Of a stretch of 19,693 bases of DNA, positions 1-7,072 are shown one piece after another. The position numbers and the translations under genes are program-made. Each line of letters opens with the position of its first letter. Position 1 is the first letter of the stretch. A model generated the notes under the pieces. It was not told the DNA's origin. It saw only the letters and a program-made list of their open reading frames with translations, and ran no database searches. The stretch comes from an uncultured Verrucomicrobiales bacterium (GTDB lineage: Bacteria; Verrucomicrobiota; Verrucomicrobiia; Limisphaerales; JACDHS01): positions 1-19,693 of the forward strand of contig CALJZV010000212.1 in the NCBI GenBank assembly GCA_937983475.1, in the 5' to 3' direction.

Positions 1-1037
1 TTGTGCCAGCCGAACAGGTCGCCCTGCTTGTCGAATTTGAATGGGCGTGCCGGCTCGAACTTGAAGCCAAGGCGCGTTTCCATTTCGTTGCGGAACCATT
101 CGGCGCCTTTTTCCTCCAGGACGTATTTGAGTCGGGCGTGCTTGCGGTTGGTGCGGTCGCCAAAGTCGCGGTGAACCATGACGACGGCCCGGGCCACGTC
201 CACCAGTTTGTCCGGGGTGAAAAATCCAATCACGTCCGCCAGGCGCGGGTAGGTGGCCGCGTTGCCATGGCTCATGCCCAGGCCGCCGCCAGCCGTCAGG
301 TTGTAGCCGGCCAGTTTGCCGTCTTCAATGATGGCAATGAAACCGAGGCAGTTGGTGAAGATGTCCACGTCGTTGAGCGGCGGGATGGCGAACGCGGTTT
401 TGAATTTCCGCGGCAAATAGGTTTTTCCGTAAAGCGGGTCTACGAAATTCTTGTCCTCGTCGGTGAGGTTTAATTCGACGCCCTCGACCCAAATTTGATG
501 ATAGGCGCGAGTTTGCGGCAGCAATGCGTCGGAAACTTTCTTTGCGTCCGCCTGAACCTGTTCGGTTAGTTCGCTTGTGGCTGGAGTTGGCGGCGCCATC
601 ACGTTGCGGTTCACATCACCGCAAGCTGCCAAAGTCGTGGCCAGCGCGTCGTTGATACCCTTCATCAGCGGGCCCAGCGCGCCTTTGACCACGCCATGAA
701 ACTGAAATCCTTGGCGCGAAGTGATCCGGAGCGTGTTGTTGCCGAAATTCGTGGCGAGATCATCAAACACCAGGTACTGGTCCGGCGGAACAATGCCCCC
801 GGGCAGTCGCCCACGAACCATGTAAATGTATTGCTTGCCGGTCTTGCGGGTATCGCGATCGTCCTGCTGATAAATCCCGTGAAATTTGAGAAATTCGTAG
901 TCGTCTTCTGAAAACCGCTCGGCAGCCGCATCCTTGAGCGTTTGGGAAATGGTTCCCGATAGAATGGGGTTGGCCTCTTTGAGCCCCTCATTGCGGGTGA
1001 GTTTGGCTGGGGAAGAAGCAGGAGCCGAGTTAATCAT
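1..1037 (-). CDS. cysI: Assimilatory sulfite reductase, hemoprotein (beta) subunit, 3' end outside window
   Basis: The frame reads from ATG at 1037 to the window edge, giving 345 codons of a protein that is about 570 residues in the family. The enzyme reduces sulfite to sulfide with six electrons, using siroheme and a [4Fe-4S] cluster, in cytosolic cysteine biosynthesis. Visible landmarks that match CysI are FHGIYQQDDRD, RQGFQFHG, GDVNRNV and LPRKFKT. The last three carry the arginine and lysine residues that bind sulfite and siroheme in the E. coli enzyme. GGGLGMSHGN and RDFGDRTNRKHARLKY follow. The cluster-binding cysteines lie in the missing C-terminal part, so they cannot be checked. The start is an ATG with no clear Shine-Dalgarno, and a plausible promoter lies 24 nt upstream. 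The gene is divergent from the next one. A ferredoxin-dependent sulfite reductase is the main alternative, because no flavoprotein subunit is visible. Confidence 0.93.
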   Translation of the reverse strand, partial: MINSAPASSPAKLTRNEGLKEANPILSGTISQTLKDAAAERFSEDDYEFLKFHGIYQQDDRDTRKTGKQYIYMVRGRLPGGIVPPDQYLVFDDLATNFGNNTLRITSRQGFQFHGVVKGALGPLMKGINDALATTLAACGDVNRNVMAPPTPATSELTEQVQADAKKVSDALLPQTRAYHQIWVEGVELNLTDEDKNFVDPLYGKTYLPRKFKTAFAIPPLNDVDIFTNCLGFIAIIEDGKLAGYNLTAGGGLGMSHGNAATYPRLADVIGFFTPDKLVDVARAVVMVHRDFGDRTNRKHARLKYVLEEKGAEWFRNEMETRLGFKFEPARPFKFDKQGDLFGWH

Positions 1038-1060
1038 AAGTTAATTAATTAAGTTGCTTA

Positions 1061-1088
1061 ATTTTAATGGGGCGGTCTGTAAAGTCAA
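1061..1088 (-). promoter_or_regulatory. Candidate sigma70-type promoter for cysI
   Basis: Read on the minus strand, TTGACT (1088-1083) and TAAAAT (1066-1061) are separated by 16 bases. The -10 box ends 23 bases before the cysI ATG, which would give a short leader. This is a match by eye to the consensus, and no transcription start is known. Confidence 0.4.
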
Positions 1089-1141
1089 TGGATTTTTGCC
1101 CTCTGACTCAATCAACAAGCAAGAATGATGGGTGCGGGGTT

Positions 1142-1156
1142 CAATTGTGACAATTG
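1142..1156. promoter_or_regulatory. Perfect inverted repeat, candidate operator
   Basis: CAATTGT and ACAATTG flank a single central G, giving a perfect 7+1+7 palindrome. It lies in the 170-bp divergent region between cysI and the small secreted-protein gene, about 54 bases upstream of the proposed cysI -35 box and 51 bases before the other gene's ATG. The form and placement suit a dimeric regulator. The regulator itself is unknown. Confidence 0.4.
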
Positions 1157-1207
1157 AAAATTTTGCCTGAATTGCCTCGGTGCCCGAATTCGTATTAATA
1201 TAGGCAA

Positions 1208-1612
1208 ATGAAAACGCATCTTTGGCTCGCTGGATTATTGTTGATCGGTTTTGGTTTTGACGCTTCATCAAAGGATAAGACTGACTCCCCACGTCACGAG
1301 GAAAAGGGCAAGAAAAAAGGTTCCAAGGGAGGCGAGGAATACAAAGTGACAGTAAATCACAAAGGAAAATTGATTGCCGTTGACCAGCATGCCCTCAAGG
1401 CTCATTTGGCGCATGGCGATAGTATTGTTTCGGGAAACTCCCCGGGGATATCTGAACGGCACAAAAGCAAAGGGACAAAGAGTTCCCCTGAGAAACCAAA
1501 ACAAACCGAGGAAAAAATCAAAAAAGAGAAGGACAAGGCACCAAAGTCGGAAAATCAGGACAAGAAAAAGAAGTCCTTGGACGGGGATCGGAAGGGGGAC
1601 AAGCGGAAATAA
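1208..1612 (+). CDS. Small secreted lysine-rich protein with an AHLAHGD motif
   Basis: This 134-aa protein begins with a short basic tip and a hydrophobic stretch (LWLAGLLLIGFGF, residues 5-17), which looks like a signal peptide. Residues 45-73 resemble a short motif found in many bacterial exported proteins, of the form C-H-x-G-K ... AL-x-AHLAHGD. Here it reads VNHKGK ... ALKAHLAHGDSI. The cysteine usually found before the first His is Asn, and the cysteine that often follows HGD is absent. From about residue 85 the protein is low-complexity and rich in Lys, Glu and Ser, so it is probably disordered and strongly basic. The ATG at 1208 fits the signal peptide, although the Shine-Dalgarno is poor. 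The gene stands alone between a divergent neighbour and a terminator. Its function is unknown. Confidence 0.72.
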   Translation: MKTHLWLAGLLLIGFGFDASSKDKTDSPRHEEKGKKKGSKGGEEYKVTVNHKGKLIAVDQHALKAHLAHGDSIVSGNSPGISERHKSKGTKSSPEKPKQTEEKIKKEKDKAPKSENQDKKKKSLDGDRKGDKRK

Positions 1613-1628
1613 CAGCTACGCTCCCTTG

Positions 1629-1653
1629 GGCGCCATTTAAGGCGCCTTTTTTT
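1629..1653 (+). terminator. Rho-independent terminator
   Basis: GGCGCC (1629-1634) and GGCGCC (1641-1646) form a self-complementary 6-bp GC stem with loop ATTTAA, followed by seven T. It lies 16 bases past the stop of the small secreted-protein gene and insulates it from the cysteine desulfurase gene. Confidence 0.85.
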
Positions 1654-1665
1654 GTGTCCACCACG

Positions 1666-1687
1666 GCGCAAGGGTTCAAACTTGCGC
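1666..1687. repeat. Inverted repeat upstream of the cysteine desulfurase gene
   Basis: GCGCAAG (1666-1672) and CTTGCGC (1681-1687) are perfect reverse complements with an 8-base loop. A second short pair follows at once: TTGAA (1696-1700) and TTCAA (1709-1713). There is no T-run after the first stem, so it is not a standard terminator. It could be an operator or a leader-RNA structure. Confidence 0.35.
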
Positions 1688-1727
1688 TTTGAAAGTTGAA
1701 GTCTAGAGTTCAATTGCAGTTTTTTTT

Positions 1728-2993
1728 ATTAGTCAACGGAAAGTCTATTATTTCGACAACAACGCCACGACCCGGGTCGCCCCGGAGGTGGTTCAGGCAA
1801 TGCTCCCTTTTCTGGAGGAATATTGGGGTAATCCATCCAGCGCTTACGCCTTCGGCGCGCAGGTTCACCAGCACGTGGAAAAAGCTCGTGAACAGGTCGC
1901 GGCCCTGCTCAACGCCGATCCCAAGGAAATTGTGTTCACCAGTTGCGGCACCGAGAGCAACAACGCCGCCATTCACAGCGCACTTAAACTCAATCCCACC
2001 AAGCGGCATATCCTGACGACTTCGGTCGAGCACTCGGCCAACATGAACTACGGCGAGTTCCTGCAAAAGCAGGGTTATGAAGTCACTTATCTTCCGGTCG
2101 AGTCGGATGGCTCGCTCGATGTGCACCTTCTGGAAAAGTCCATTCGGCCTGATACCGGCATCGTCTCGGTGATGTATGCCAACAACGAAACGGGGGTTAT
2201 TTTTCCCATAGAAGAGGTCGCCGCCATCTGCCGCAGCAAAGGGGTGCTTTTTCATACCGACGCCGTGCAAACGCCCGGCAAGCTCAAGATCGACGTGAAG
2301 AATCTGGGGTGCGATTTCCTTTCACTTTCCGCCCACAAACTGCATGCGCCCAAGGGAATCGGCTGCCTTTATGTCAAGCGCCGCACGCGGTTTCAGCCCT
2401 ACGTAATTGGCGGTCACCAGGAACGCCGCAAACGCGGGGGTCGCGAGGACGGCGCCAACATCGTGGCCCTTGGGCGTGCGGCGGAACTGGCCATGGAGAA
2501 ATTAAACGAGGAAAACACCCGGGTTCGCGCGTTGCGGGATCGCCTGGAATCCGCCATTCTCTCCACCATTCCCAACACCATCAGGAATGGCGCCAAGGAC
2601 AACCGCCTGCCCAATACCACCAATATTGCCTTTGAATTTGTCGAAGCCGAGGCGGTCCTTTTGCTGCTGGACGGGCTGGGAATCTGCGCCTCCAGCGGAT
2701 CGGCTTGCACAACGGGATCACTTGACCCATCGCATGTCCTGACCGCCATGGGGTTGAGCCCCATGCGGGCCCGTGGATGCGTCCGCTTCAGCCTTGGCAT
2801 TTATAACGCCGATGAGTATGTGGATTATTTATTGAAGCACTTGCCGCCTATTATTCAAAAACTCCGGGACATTTCGCCGCTGAATCCCGACCACCCCGAT
2901 AACGACACTTACGACATTGAGGCGGCCCGGCAGAAACACGAGCAGGATTTGGCCGAGGCCATGGCCGAAAAGGATGAAGCTGCGACAAAATAG
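1728..2993 (+). CDS. Cysteine desulfurase, NifS/IscS type (start anomalous)
   Basis: This is a PLP enzyme that removes sulfur from L-cysteine as a protein persulfide for Fe-S cluster and other sulfur-transfer pathways. With residues counted from 1728, FDNNATT sits at 9-15, the PLP lysine in SAHKLHAPKG at 204, and the catalytic cysteine in SSGSACTTGSLDPSHVL at 327. The active-site loop is the NifS/IscS (group I) form. The first standard start in this frame is GTG 1788, but it would cut off the family-wide FDNNATT motif encoded at 1752-1772. The frame is open upstream to a TAG at 1704, with only ATT, GTT and GTC codons as candidates. I place the 5' end at ATT 1728 as the least bad choice. A single-T change in the T8 run at 1720-1727 would instead join the frame to TTG 1696 or 1714. 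A polar tail of about 40 residues follows the last core helix. A terminator follows. Confidence 0.93.
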   Translation: MSQRKVYYFDNNATTRVAPEVVQAMLPFLEEYWGNPSSAYAFGAQVHQHVEKAREQVAALLNADPKEIVFTSCGTESNNAAIHSALKLNPTKRHILTTSVEHSANMNYGEFLQKQGYEVTYLPVESDGSLDVHLLEKSIRPDTGIVSVMYANNETGVIFPIEEVAAICRSKGVLFHTDAVQTPGKLKIDVKNLGCDFLSLSAHKLHAPKGIGCLYVKRRTRFQPYVIGGHQERRKRGGREDGANIVALGRAAELAMEKLNEENTRVRALRDRLESAILSTIPNTIRNGAKDNRLPNTTNIAFEFVEAEAVLLLLDGLGICASSGSACTTGSLDPSHVLTAMGLSPMRARGCVRFSLGIYNADEYVDYLLKHLPPIIQKLRDISPLNPDHPDNDTYDIEAARQKHEQDLAEAMAEKDEAATK

Positions 2994-3028
2994 CCGCAGC
3001 TTGCCATTTCATTTCTTCAGCAATTCTC

Positions 3029-3062
3029 CGCTCCGGCATCAATGGATGCCAGAGCGTTTTTT
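3029..3062 (+). terminator. Rho-independent terminator of the cysteine desulfurase gene
   Basis: CGCTC (3029-3033) plus GGCATC (3035-3040) pair with GATGCC (3045-3050) plus GAGCG (3052-3056), with one C-A mismatch and a 4-base loop AATG. Six T follow at once. It lies 36 bases past the stop. The opposite strand has no T-run, so it probably does not also serve purB. Confidence 0.85.
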
Positions 3063-3086
3063 CAACGCCCGTTTACAATGAATTGG

Positions 3087-4421
3087 TCACAGACCCAGTT
3101 TCTTGAACCGCGCTTTGACATTCTTGTAATGAAAATCCAGTGAGCAGAGCTTTTCCAATTCGCCCTTCGCAAAGTGCTTTTTGACGTCAGGATCGCTCAG
3201 GAGTTGTTTGAGAAAATCCGCGTCGGGCTGGCCGGCGTGTTTGGCCTGCCAGGTTTCCATGGCATTGCGCTGCACCAGTTCGTAGGCCTGCTCACGGGTG
3301 AGGCCTTTTCGAATGAGCGCCCGCAACCCCGTTTGAGAATTCCACATGCCCAGCGAAAGACCCAGGTTACGCTTCATGTTTTCCGGATACACAATCAGGT
3401 TGGCCACCAGCTTTTCCAGTTGGACCAGCATGTAATCCAGAAGCGTGCAGGAATCGGGAAAAATAATGCGCTCCACCGAACTGTGACTGATGTCCCGCTC
3501 ATGCCAAAGCGCCACATTTTCCATGGCAGCCAGCGCGTTGGCGCGCAGCACGCGGGCCAGGCCGGTGAGCCGCTCGAAAGTGATCGGGTTGCGTTTGTGC
3601 GGCATGGCGCTGGAGCCTTTTTGCCCTTTGGCGAAATATTCCTCGGCCTCGAGCACTTCGGTTCGTTGCAAATGGCGAAACTCAGTGGCCCAGCGCTCAA
3701 TGCTCGCGCCAACCAGCGCCAGTGCATTCATGAATTCCGCGTGAATGTCCCGCTGCACCACTTGCGTGGCGATCGGGGCAGGACGCAACCCCAGTTTTTT
3801 GCAGACGTAGGCCTCAACGCGGGGCGAAAGATGGGCGCTGGTGCCGACCGCGCCGGATAATTTGCCAATGGCTGCGGAACGCCGGGCGCTCACCAGCCTG
3901 TCGAGCGCGCGGCCAAATTCATCGTGCATCAGTGCAAGCTTGAGCCCGAATGTGGTCGGCTCCGCGTGAATGCCATGGCTGCGGCCAATGCAGGGAGTAA
4001 ATTGATGCTCCCGCGCACGCTTGGCTATGGCCTTGCGCAACCGGCGGAGGTCTTCAATCAGAATGTCCGCCGATTGGGCCATCTGCACCGCAAATGCGGT
4101 GTCCACAATGTCACTGCTCGTCAGCCCAAAATGCAGCCAGCGACTGGCGTTGTCGTTGATTTTTTCAGCGACCGCTGTGGTGAAGCCGATGACGTCGTGA
4201 TTGAGGGTTTTTTCCAGTTCTTTGGCGCGCTCGGTGAGGGCCTTGGTGTCGGCAAAGCAGGCCTGCGCGCCCGTCTTCATTTTTTGAAAATCCTTTTTGG
4301 GAACGATGCCCTCGGCGACGAGCGCCTCGCTCGCCAGCAGTTCAATTTGCAGCCAGATTTCAAGTTTGCGCTGGTCTGTCCAGATGTCGCGCATTTCCGC
4401 GCGTGAGTAGCGTTGTATCAT
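3087..4421 (-). CDS. purB: Adenylosuccinate lyase
   Basis: This cytosolic enzyme cleaves SAICAR to AICAR in purine synthesis and adenylosuccinate to AMP, releasing fumarate in both cases. The 444-aa length is normal for the short bacterial form. Fumarase/aspartase superfamily landmarks are in order: NHDVIGF (74-80), LTSSD (100-104), RSHGIHAEPTTFG with the general-acid His near 149, and the flexible signature loop GSSAMPHKRNP (269-279) with the catalytic Ser. ATG 4421 gives the expected N-terminus MIQRYSRAEM. There is no strong Shine-Dalgarno. It follows a 73-aa gene on the same strand after 41 bases, so the two may be co-transcribed. It is convergent with the cysteine desulfurase gene. Confidence 0.96.
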   Translation of the reverse strand: MIQRYSRAEMRDIWTDQRKLEIWLQIELLASEALVAEGIVPKKDFQKMKTGAQACFADTKALTERAKELEKTLNHDVIGFTTAVAEKINDNASRWLHFGLTSSDIVDTAFAVQMAQSADILIEDLRRLRKAIAKRAREHQFTPCIGRSHGIHAEPTTFGLKLALMHDEFGRALDRLVSARRSAAIGKLSGAVGTSAHLSPRVEAYVCKKLGLRPAPIATQVVQRDIHAEFMNALALVGASIERWATEFRHLQRTEVLEAEEYFAKGQKGSSAMPHKRNPITFERLTGLARVLRANALAAMENVALWHERDISHSSVERIIFPDSCTLLDYMLVQLEKLVANLIVYPENMKRNLGLSLGMWNSQTGLRALIRKGLTREQAYELVQRNAMETWQAKHAGQPDADFLKQLLSDPDVKKHFAKGELEKLCSLDFHYKNVKARFKKLGL

Positions 4422-4462
4422 GCGCGGGGAAATTAAAAATTAGGAGGCGTGGTGTCGAGCGC

Positions 4463-4684
4463 TTAAGCGGCCGCATCCGGTTGGTAGCATTCCAAAAACG
4501 AAGTATCCAGCCTGTCTCCCGGAAATTTCAGGGCCACGTTGTGGTCCACCAGGCGATTCAGCCGGCGGAATTCCGACGCCACCGACGTGGTCTGAAATCC
4601 CATGGCTTTCTCTATTTCCCGAGTGTATTCGCCGATTTTCCGGAGCAGGGATCCGTCCTTCGTGTTGAGGAGAACAATTTTCAT
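4463..4684 (-). CDS. Hypothetical 73-aa protein upstream of purB
   Basis: ATG 4684 opens a 73-residue frame starting MKIVLLNTKDGSLLRKIGEY and ending 41 bases before purB on the same strand. It has a short beta-like start, then a charged, probably helical middle (EYTREIEKAMGF, SEFRRLNRLVDHN). There is no signal peptide, membrane segment or motif I recognise. The frame stays open upstream to 4822, but that extension has a different character and runs into the divergent intergenic region, so I use the internal ATG. No Shine-Dalgarno is evident. Its protein-like composition and placement in the purB unit support it, and it may still be a chance frame. Confidence 0.5.
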   Translation of the reverse strand: MKIVLLNTKDGSLLRKIGEYTREIEKAMGFQTTSVASEFRRLNRLVDHNVALKFPGDRLDTSFLECYQPDAAA

Positions 4685-4937
4685 GAGCAAACATACGACC
4701 GCTGAAAAGGATGGCAAGGGTTTGCCCGGAAGAAAGTTTCTTTGGTCCGATTTGAATGGTACTGTTTGGGGCCGCCCTTGAAAAATGTCCAGGAAGCGGG
4801 AATGGTTTTCCCGGGCCTTCACAAATTCATTGCGCCGGTCCTTTGGAATGTGGCTTTATCTCCCGGTCAATTTGGGAGAGCGATTTGCTTCCAAGGCCTT
4901 TTTGGGCGCGGCGGAAAGATTGCCCCCGTTTGTTTCA

Positions 4938-5216
4938 ATGAAACGGCAACGATTGCATATGTTTTTTTCCGGGCGCGTTCAGGGCGTCGGCTTCCGTTAC
5001 ACGGTCAAAACCGTGGCGACGGGGTTCGAAGTGACCGGCACGGTGCGCAACCTGGCCGATGGCCGTGTGGAATTGATAGCCGAGGGAGAGAGAATTGAGT
5101 TGGATGAATTTTTGGCGGCCATCCGTGATTCAGAAGTAGGTCGGTTTATTCGCCAGGAGGAAGCAGCCTGGGGAGATGCAAAAAATGCGTTTCGTGGTTT
5201 TGAGATTATCAGTTAA
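4938..5216 (+). CDS. acyP: Acylphosphatase
   Basis: This 92-aa protein matches the usual length of about 90 residues for this small alpha/beta enzyme, which hydrolyses carboxyl-phosphate bonds such as those in acetyl phosphate or 1,3-bisphosphoglycerate. The signature GRVQGVGFRY (12-21) supplies the phosphate loop and catalytic Arg20. GTVRNLADGRVEL carries the catalytic Asn38. ATG 4938 gives the standard N-terminus just before FFSGRVQG. The frame is open in phase back to 4785, which would add 51 residues unlike the family, so I reject that extension. The metallophosphoesterase gene follows after 17 bases, so the pair is likely co-transcribed. Confidence 0.92.
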   Translation: MKRQRLHMFFSGRVQGVGFRYTVKTVATGFEVTGTVRNLADGRVELIAEGERIELDEFLAAIRDSEVGRFIRQEEAAWGDAKNAFRGFEIIS

Positions 5217-5233
5217 GCTAGCGCGAATCAGAA

Positions 5234-5956
5234 ATGAAGTACGCCATCATCGCCGACATACACGCCAATCTGGAGGCCTTTCAGGTGGTCCTTGACGACA
5301 TCAAGGAGCAACAATGCACTCATGTTGCATGCTTGGGCGATGTTGTCGGTTACGGGGCCAATCCTAAGGAATGCTTGGACATTGTCCGGGCCATGAACAT
5401 CCCTTGCGTCAAGGGCAATCATGATGAAATGTGCTCGGTGGAGGAGGAAATGGAGGGGTTCAACCCGCATGCGGCGGAGGCGGTCCTCTGGACCCGCCAA
5501 CAGTTGACCGAGGACGACAAAAAGTGGCTCCGTGATCTTCGGTACATCCGGATGGTGGCTAATTTCACCATTGTCCATGCCACGCTCGATATGCCTGGAC
5601 GTTGGCAATACGTATTCGACAAGCTGGCCGCAGCCGCCAGTTTTACCTATCAGAACACAGGTGTTTGCTTTTTTGGCCACACGCACGTCCCCGTGGCATT
5701 TATTCGCGACAGTGTGGTTCGCGGGGGGACATACTCCAAATTCAAGGTCGAACCCGGGCGCAAGTATTTCGTCAATGTCGGCAGCATCGGCCAACCGCGG
5801 GACAACAATCCCAAGGCCGCTTACGTGGTGTACGACATGGACGAGAGCACCATTGAGCTGCGCCGACTGGATTACGACATCGCCACTGCGCAGAGCAAAA
5901 TTCTTGCGGCCGGCCTGCCGCCTCGCCTGGCAGAGCGCCTTGCATTTGGCAAATAA
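5234..5956 (+). CDS. Metallophosphoesterase, YfcE/MJ0936-like
   Basis: This 240-aa calcineurin-like phosphoesterase has a complete set of metal-binding motifs: DIH (8-10), GDVVGYG (35-41), GNHDE (61-65), His115 and GHTHVP (148-153). NVGSIGQPRD (181-190) is the C-terminal signature common in the YfcE/MJ0936 group, whose members are two-metal phosphodiesterases with poorly defined natural substrates. There is no signal peptide, so it is probably cytosolic. It starts 17 bases after the acylphosphatase gene and ends 51 bases before the glycosyltransferase gene on the same strand. The true substrate cannot be read from the sequence. Confidence 0.9.
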   Translation: MKYAIIADIHANLEAFQVVLDDIKEQQCTHVACLGDVVGYGANPKECLDIVRAMNIPCVKGNHDEMCSVEEEMEGFNPHAAEAVLWTRQQLTEDDKKWLRDLRYIRMVANFTIVHATLDMPGRWQYVFDKLAAAASFTYQNTGVCFFGHTHVPVAFIRDSVVRGGTYSKFKVEPGRKYFVNVGSIGQPRDNNPKAAYVVYDMDESTIELRRLDYDIATAQSKILAAGLPPRLAERLAFGK

Positions 5957-5996
5957 CAGCGCTTTATATTTTCCTCCGAGCGCCTCAAAGCGCCCC

Positions 5997-6026
5997 AAAG
6001 GCATCCGTTGAAAAGGCATCCGTTGA
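5997..6026 (+). repeat. Tandem 15-bp duplication spanning a translation start
   Basis: The unit AAAGGCATCCGTTGA occurs twice head to tail (5997-6011 and 6012-6026). Each copy carries a Shine-Dalgarno-like AAAGG, a 6-base spacer and a TTG start codon. The two TTG codons, 6008 and 6023, are in the same frame five codons apart. Confidence 0.85.
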
Positions 6027-7072
6027 AAATTCTCATTCTTAAACCCAGTTCCCTTGGCGATGTGATCCAGGCATTGCCCGTGCTGCGCCTGCTTAAGCTT
6101 CATTTTCCAAAAAGCGAAATATACTGGTGGATTGATACCGCGCTGGCGCCGCTACTGGCGGCAGACCGCGATTTGGCGGGCATTATTCCCTTTGAAAGGA
6201 AGCGTTGGGCCTCGCCTCATCGCTGGCATGAATTATTCACCAGCATCCTGGAAATGCGCGACCAGCGCTTTGACTGGGTCATTGACCTTCAGGGGTTGGC
6301 CCGCAGCGGGATGTTTGCCTGGCTGGCCAACGGCGACAAAGTGATTGGCGTGGAGGATCCACGCGAGGGCGCTTCTGGATTTTATGACATGCGCGTGCCT
6401 CGTCCCAGCTCCGCGACGCATGCGGTGGACTGGTATCTGAACGTGATCAGGCATTTGAACATCCCGGTGCATTGGGATTTTGAATGGATGCCTGCCAACG
6501 AATACATGCGCGCGGTGGTGGTGCAAAAATGGCAACCTCAGCCATGGCGCTGGATGGCCATTATCCCGGGAGCCAGGTGGGGCAACAAGCGCTGGCCGGT
6601 GGAGCACTTCACCGAATTGGTCAAACAGGCTTCCGGAGAATTCCCGGCATTTCGATTGGTCATCCTTGGCGGGAAAAGCGACGCCGGGTTGGGGGCTCAA
6701 ATCGCCTCCGGAGCGCCGGATCGCTGCCTAAATCTCACCGGCAAAACCACTTTGCTGGAAATGGTGGAATGGATTCGGCTCAGCGAGGTCGTTGTGTCCA
6801 ATGACACCGGGCCAATGCACATCGCCGCTGCGTTGAAAAAGCCGACGGTGGCACTGTTCGGGCCAACCAACCCGTTGCGCACCGGACCTTACGGGCAAGT
6901 CAACGATGTAATGCGCATTGCGCTTCCTTGCGCGCCGTGCATGAAAGACACATGTTCCTTCGTTAAGCCGCTCGAATGCCTTCGGGGCATTCCTCCCCAC
7001 TCGGTTCTCGAGGTTGTTCGGCAACGGTTAATGCGAGCGGCTCCAGTCCAATCGGCTGACGCCGCGCGTTAA
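6008..7072 (+). CDS. Family 9 glycosyltransferase (heptosyltransferase-like)
   Basis: This 354-aa protein resembles ADP-heptose:LPS heptosyltransferases, GT-B enzymes of family GT9 that add heptose to the lipopolysaccharide inner core at the cytosolic face of the inner membrane. The N-terminal ILKPSSLGDVIQALPVL carries the family's acceptor-side loop. The C-terminal donor-binding site is SNDTGPMHIAAAL (NDTGPMH at 265-271), followed by ALFGPTNPLRTGPYG. CAPCMKDTC near the C-terminus matches the cysteine-rich segment seen in many GT9 proteins. It starts at TTG: 6008 and 6023 are equally good because the start region is duplicated. No other LPS genes are adjacent, so the exact sugar and acceptor are open. 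The stop overlaps the convergent leuA stop. Confidence 0.88.
   Translation: MKRHPLKILILKPSSLGDVIQALPVLRLLKLHFPKSEIYWWIDTALAPLLAADRDLAGIIPFERKRWASPHRWHELFTSILEMRDQRFDWVIDLQGLARSGMFAWLANGDKVIGVEDPREGASGFYDMRVPRPSSATHAVDWYLNVIRHLNIPVHWDFEWMPANEYMRAVVVQKWQPQPWRWMAIIPGARWGNKRWPVEHFTELVKQASGEFPAFRLVILGGKSDAGLGAQIASGAPDRCLNLTGKTTLLEMVEWIRLSEVVVSNDTGPMHIAAALKKPTVALFGPTNPLRTGPYGQVNDVMRIALPCAPCMKDTCSFVKPLECLRGIPPHSVLEVVRQRLMRAAPVQSADAAR

Noticed and set aside
4797..4813. Small hairpin CGGGAA/TTCCCG in the divergent gap before acylphosphatase
   Set aside because: A 6-bp stem with no T-run and no link to a promoter or start is within what chance gives in GC-rich sequence.
4785..4937. 51-residue in-frame extension of acylphosphatase
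   Set aside because: It would make the protein far longer than the family and has no family likeness, while ATG 4938 gives the standard N-terminus. Weak doubt remains because the frame has no stop here.
5228..6103. 291-residue minus-strand frame opposite the metallophosphoesterase
   Set aside because: The plus strand carries all metallophosphoesterase motifs in order, and the antisense product looks random.
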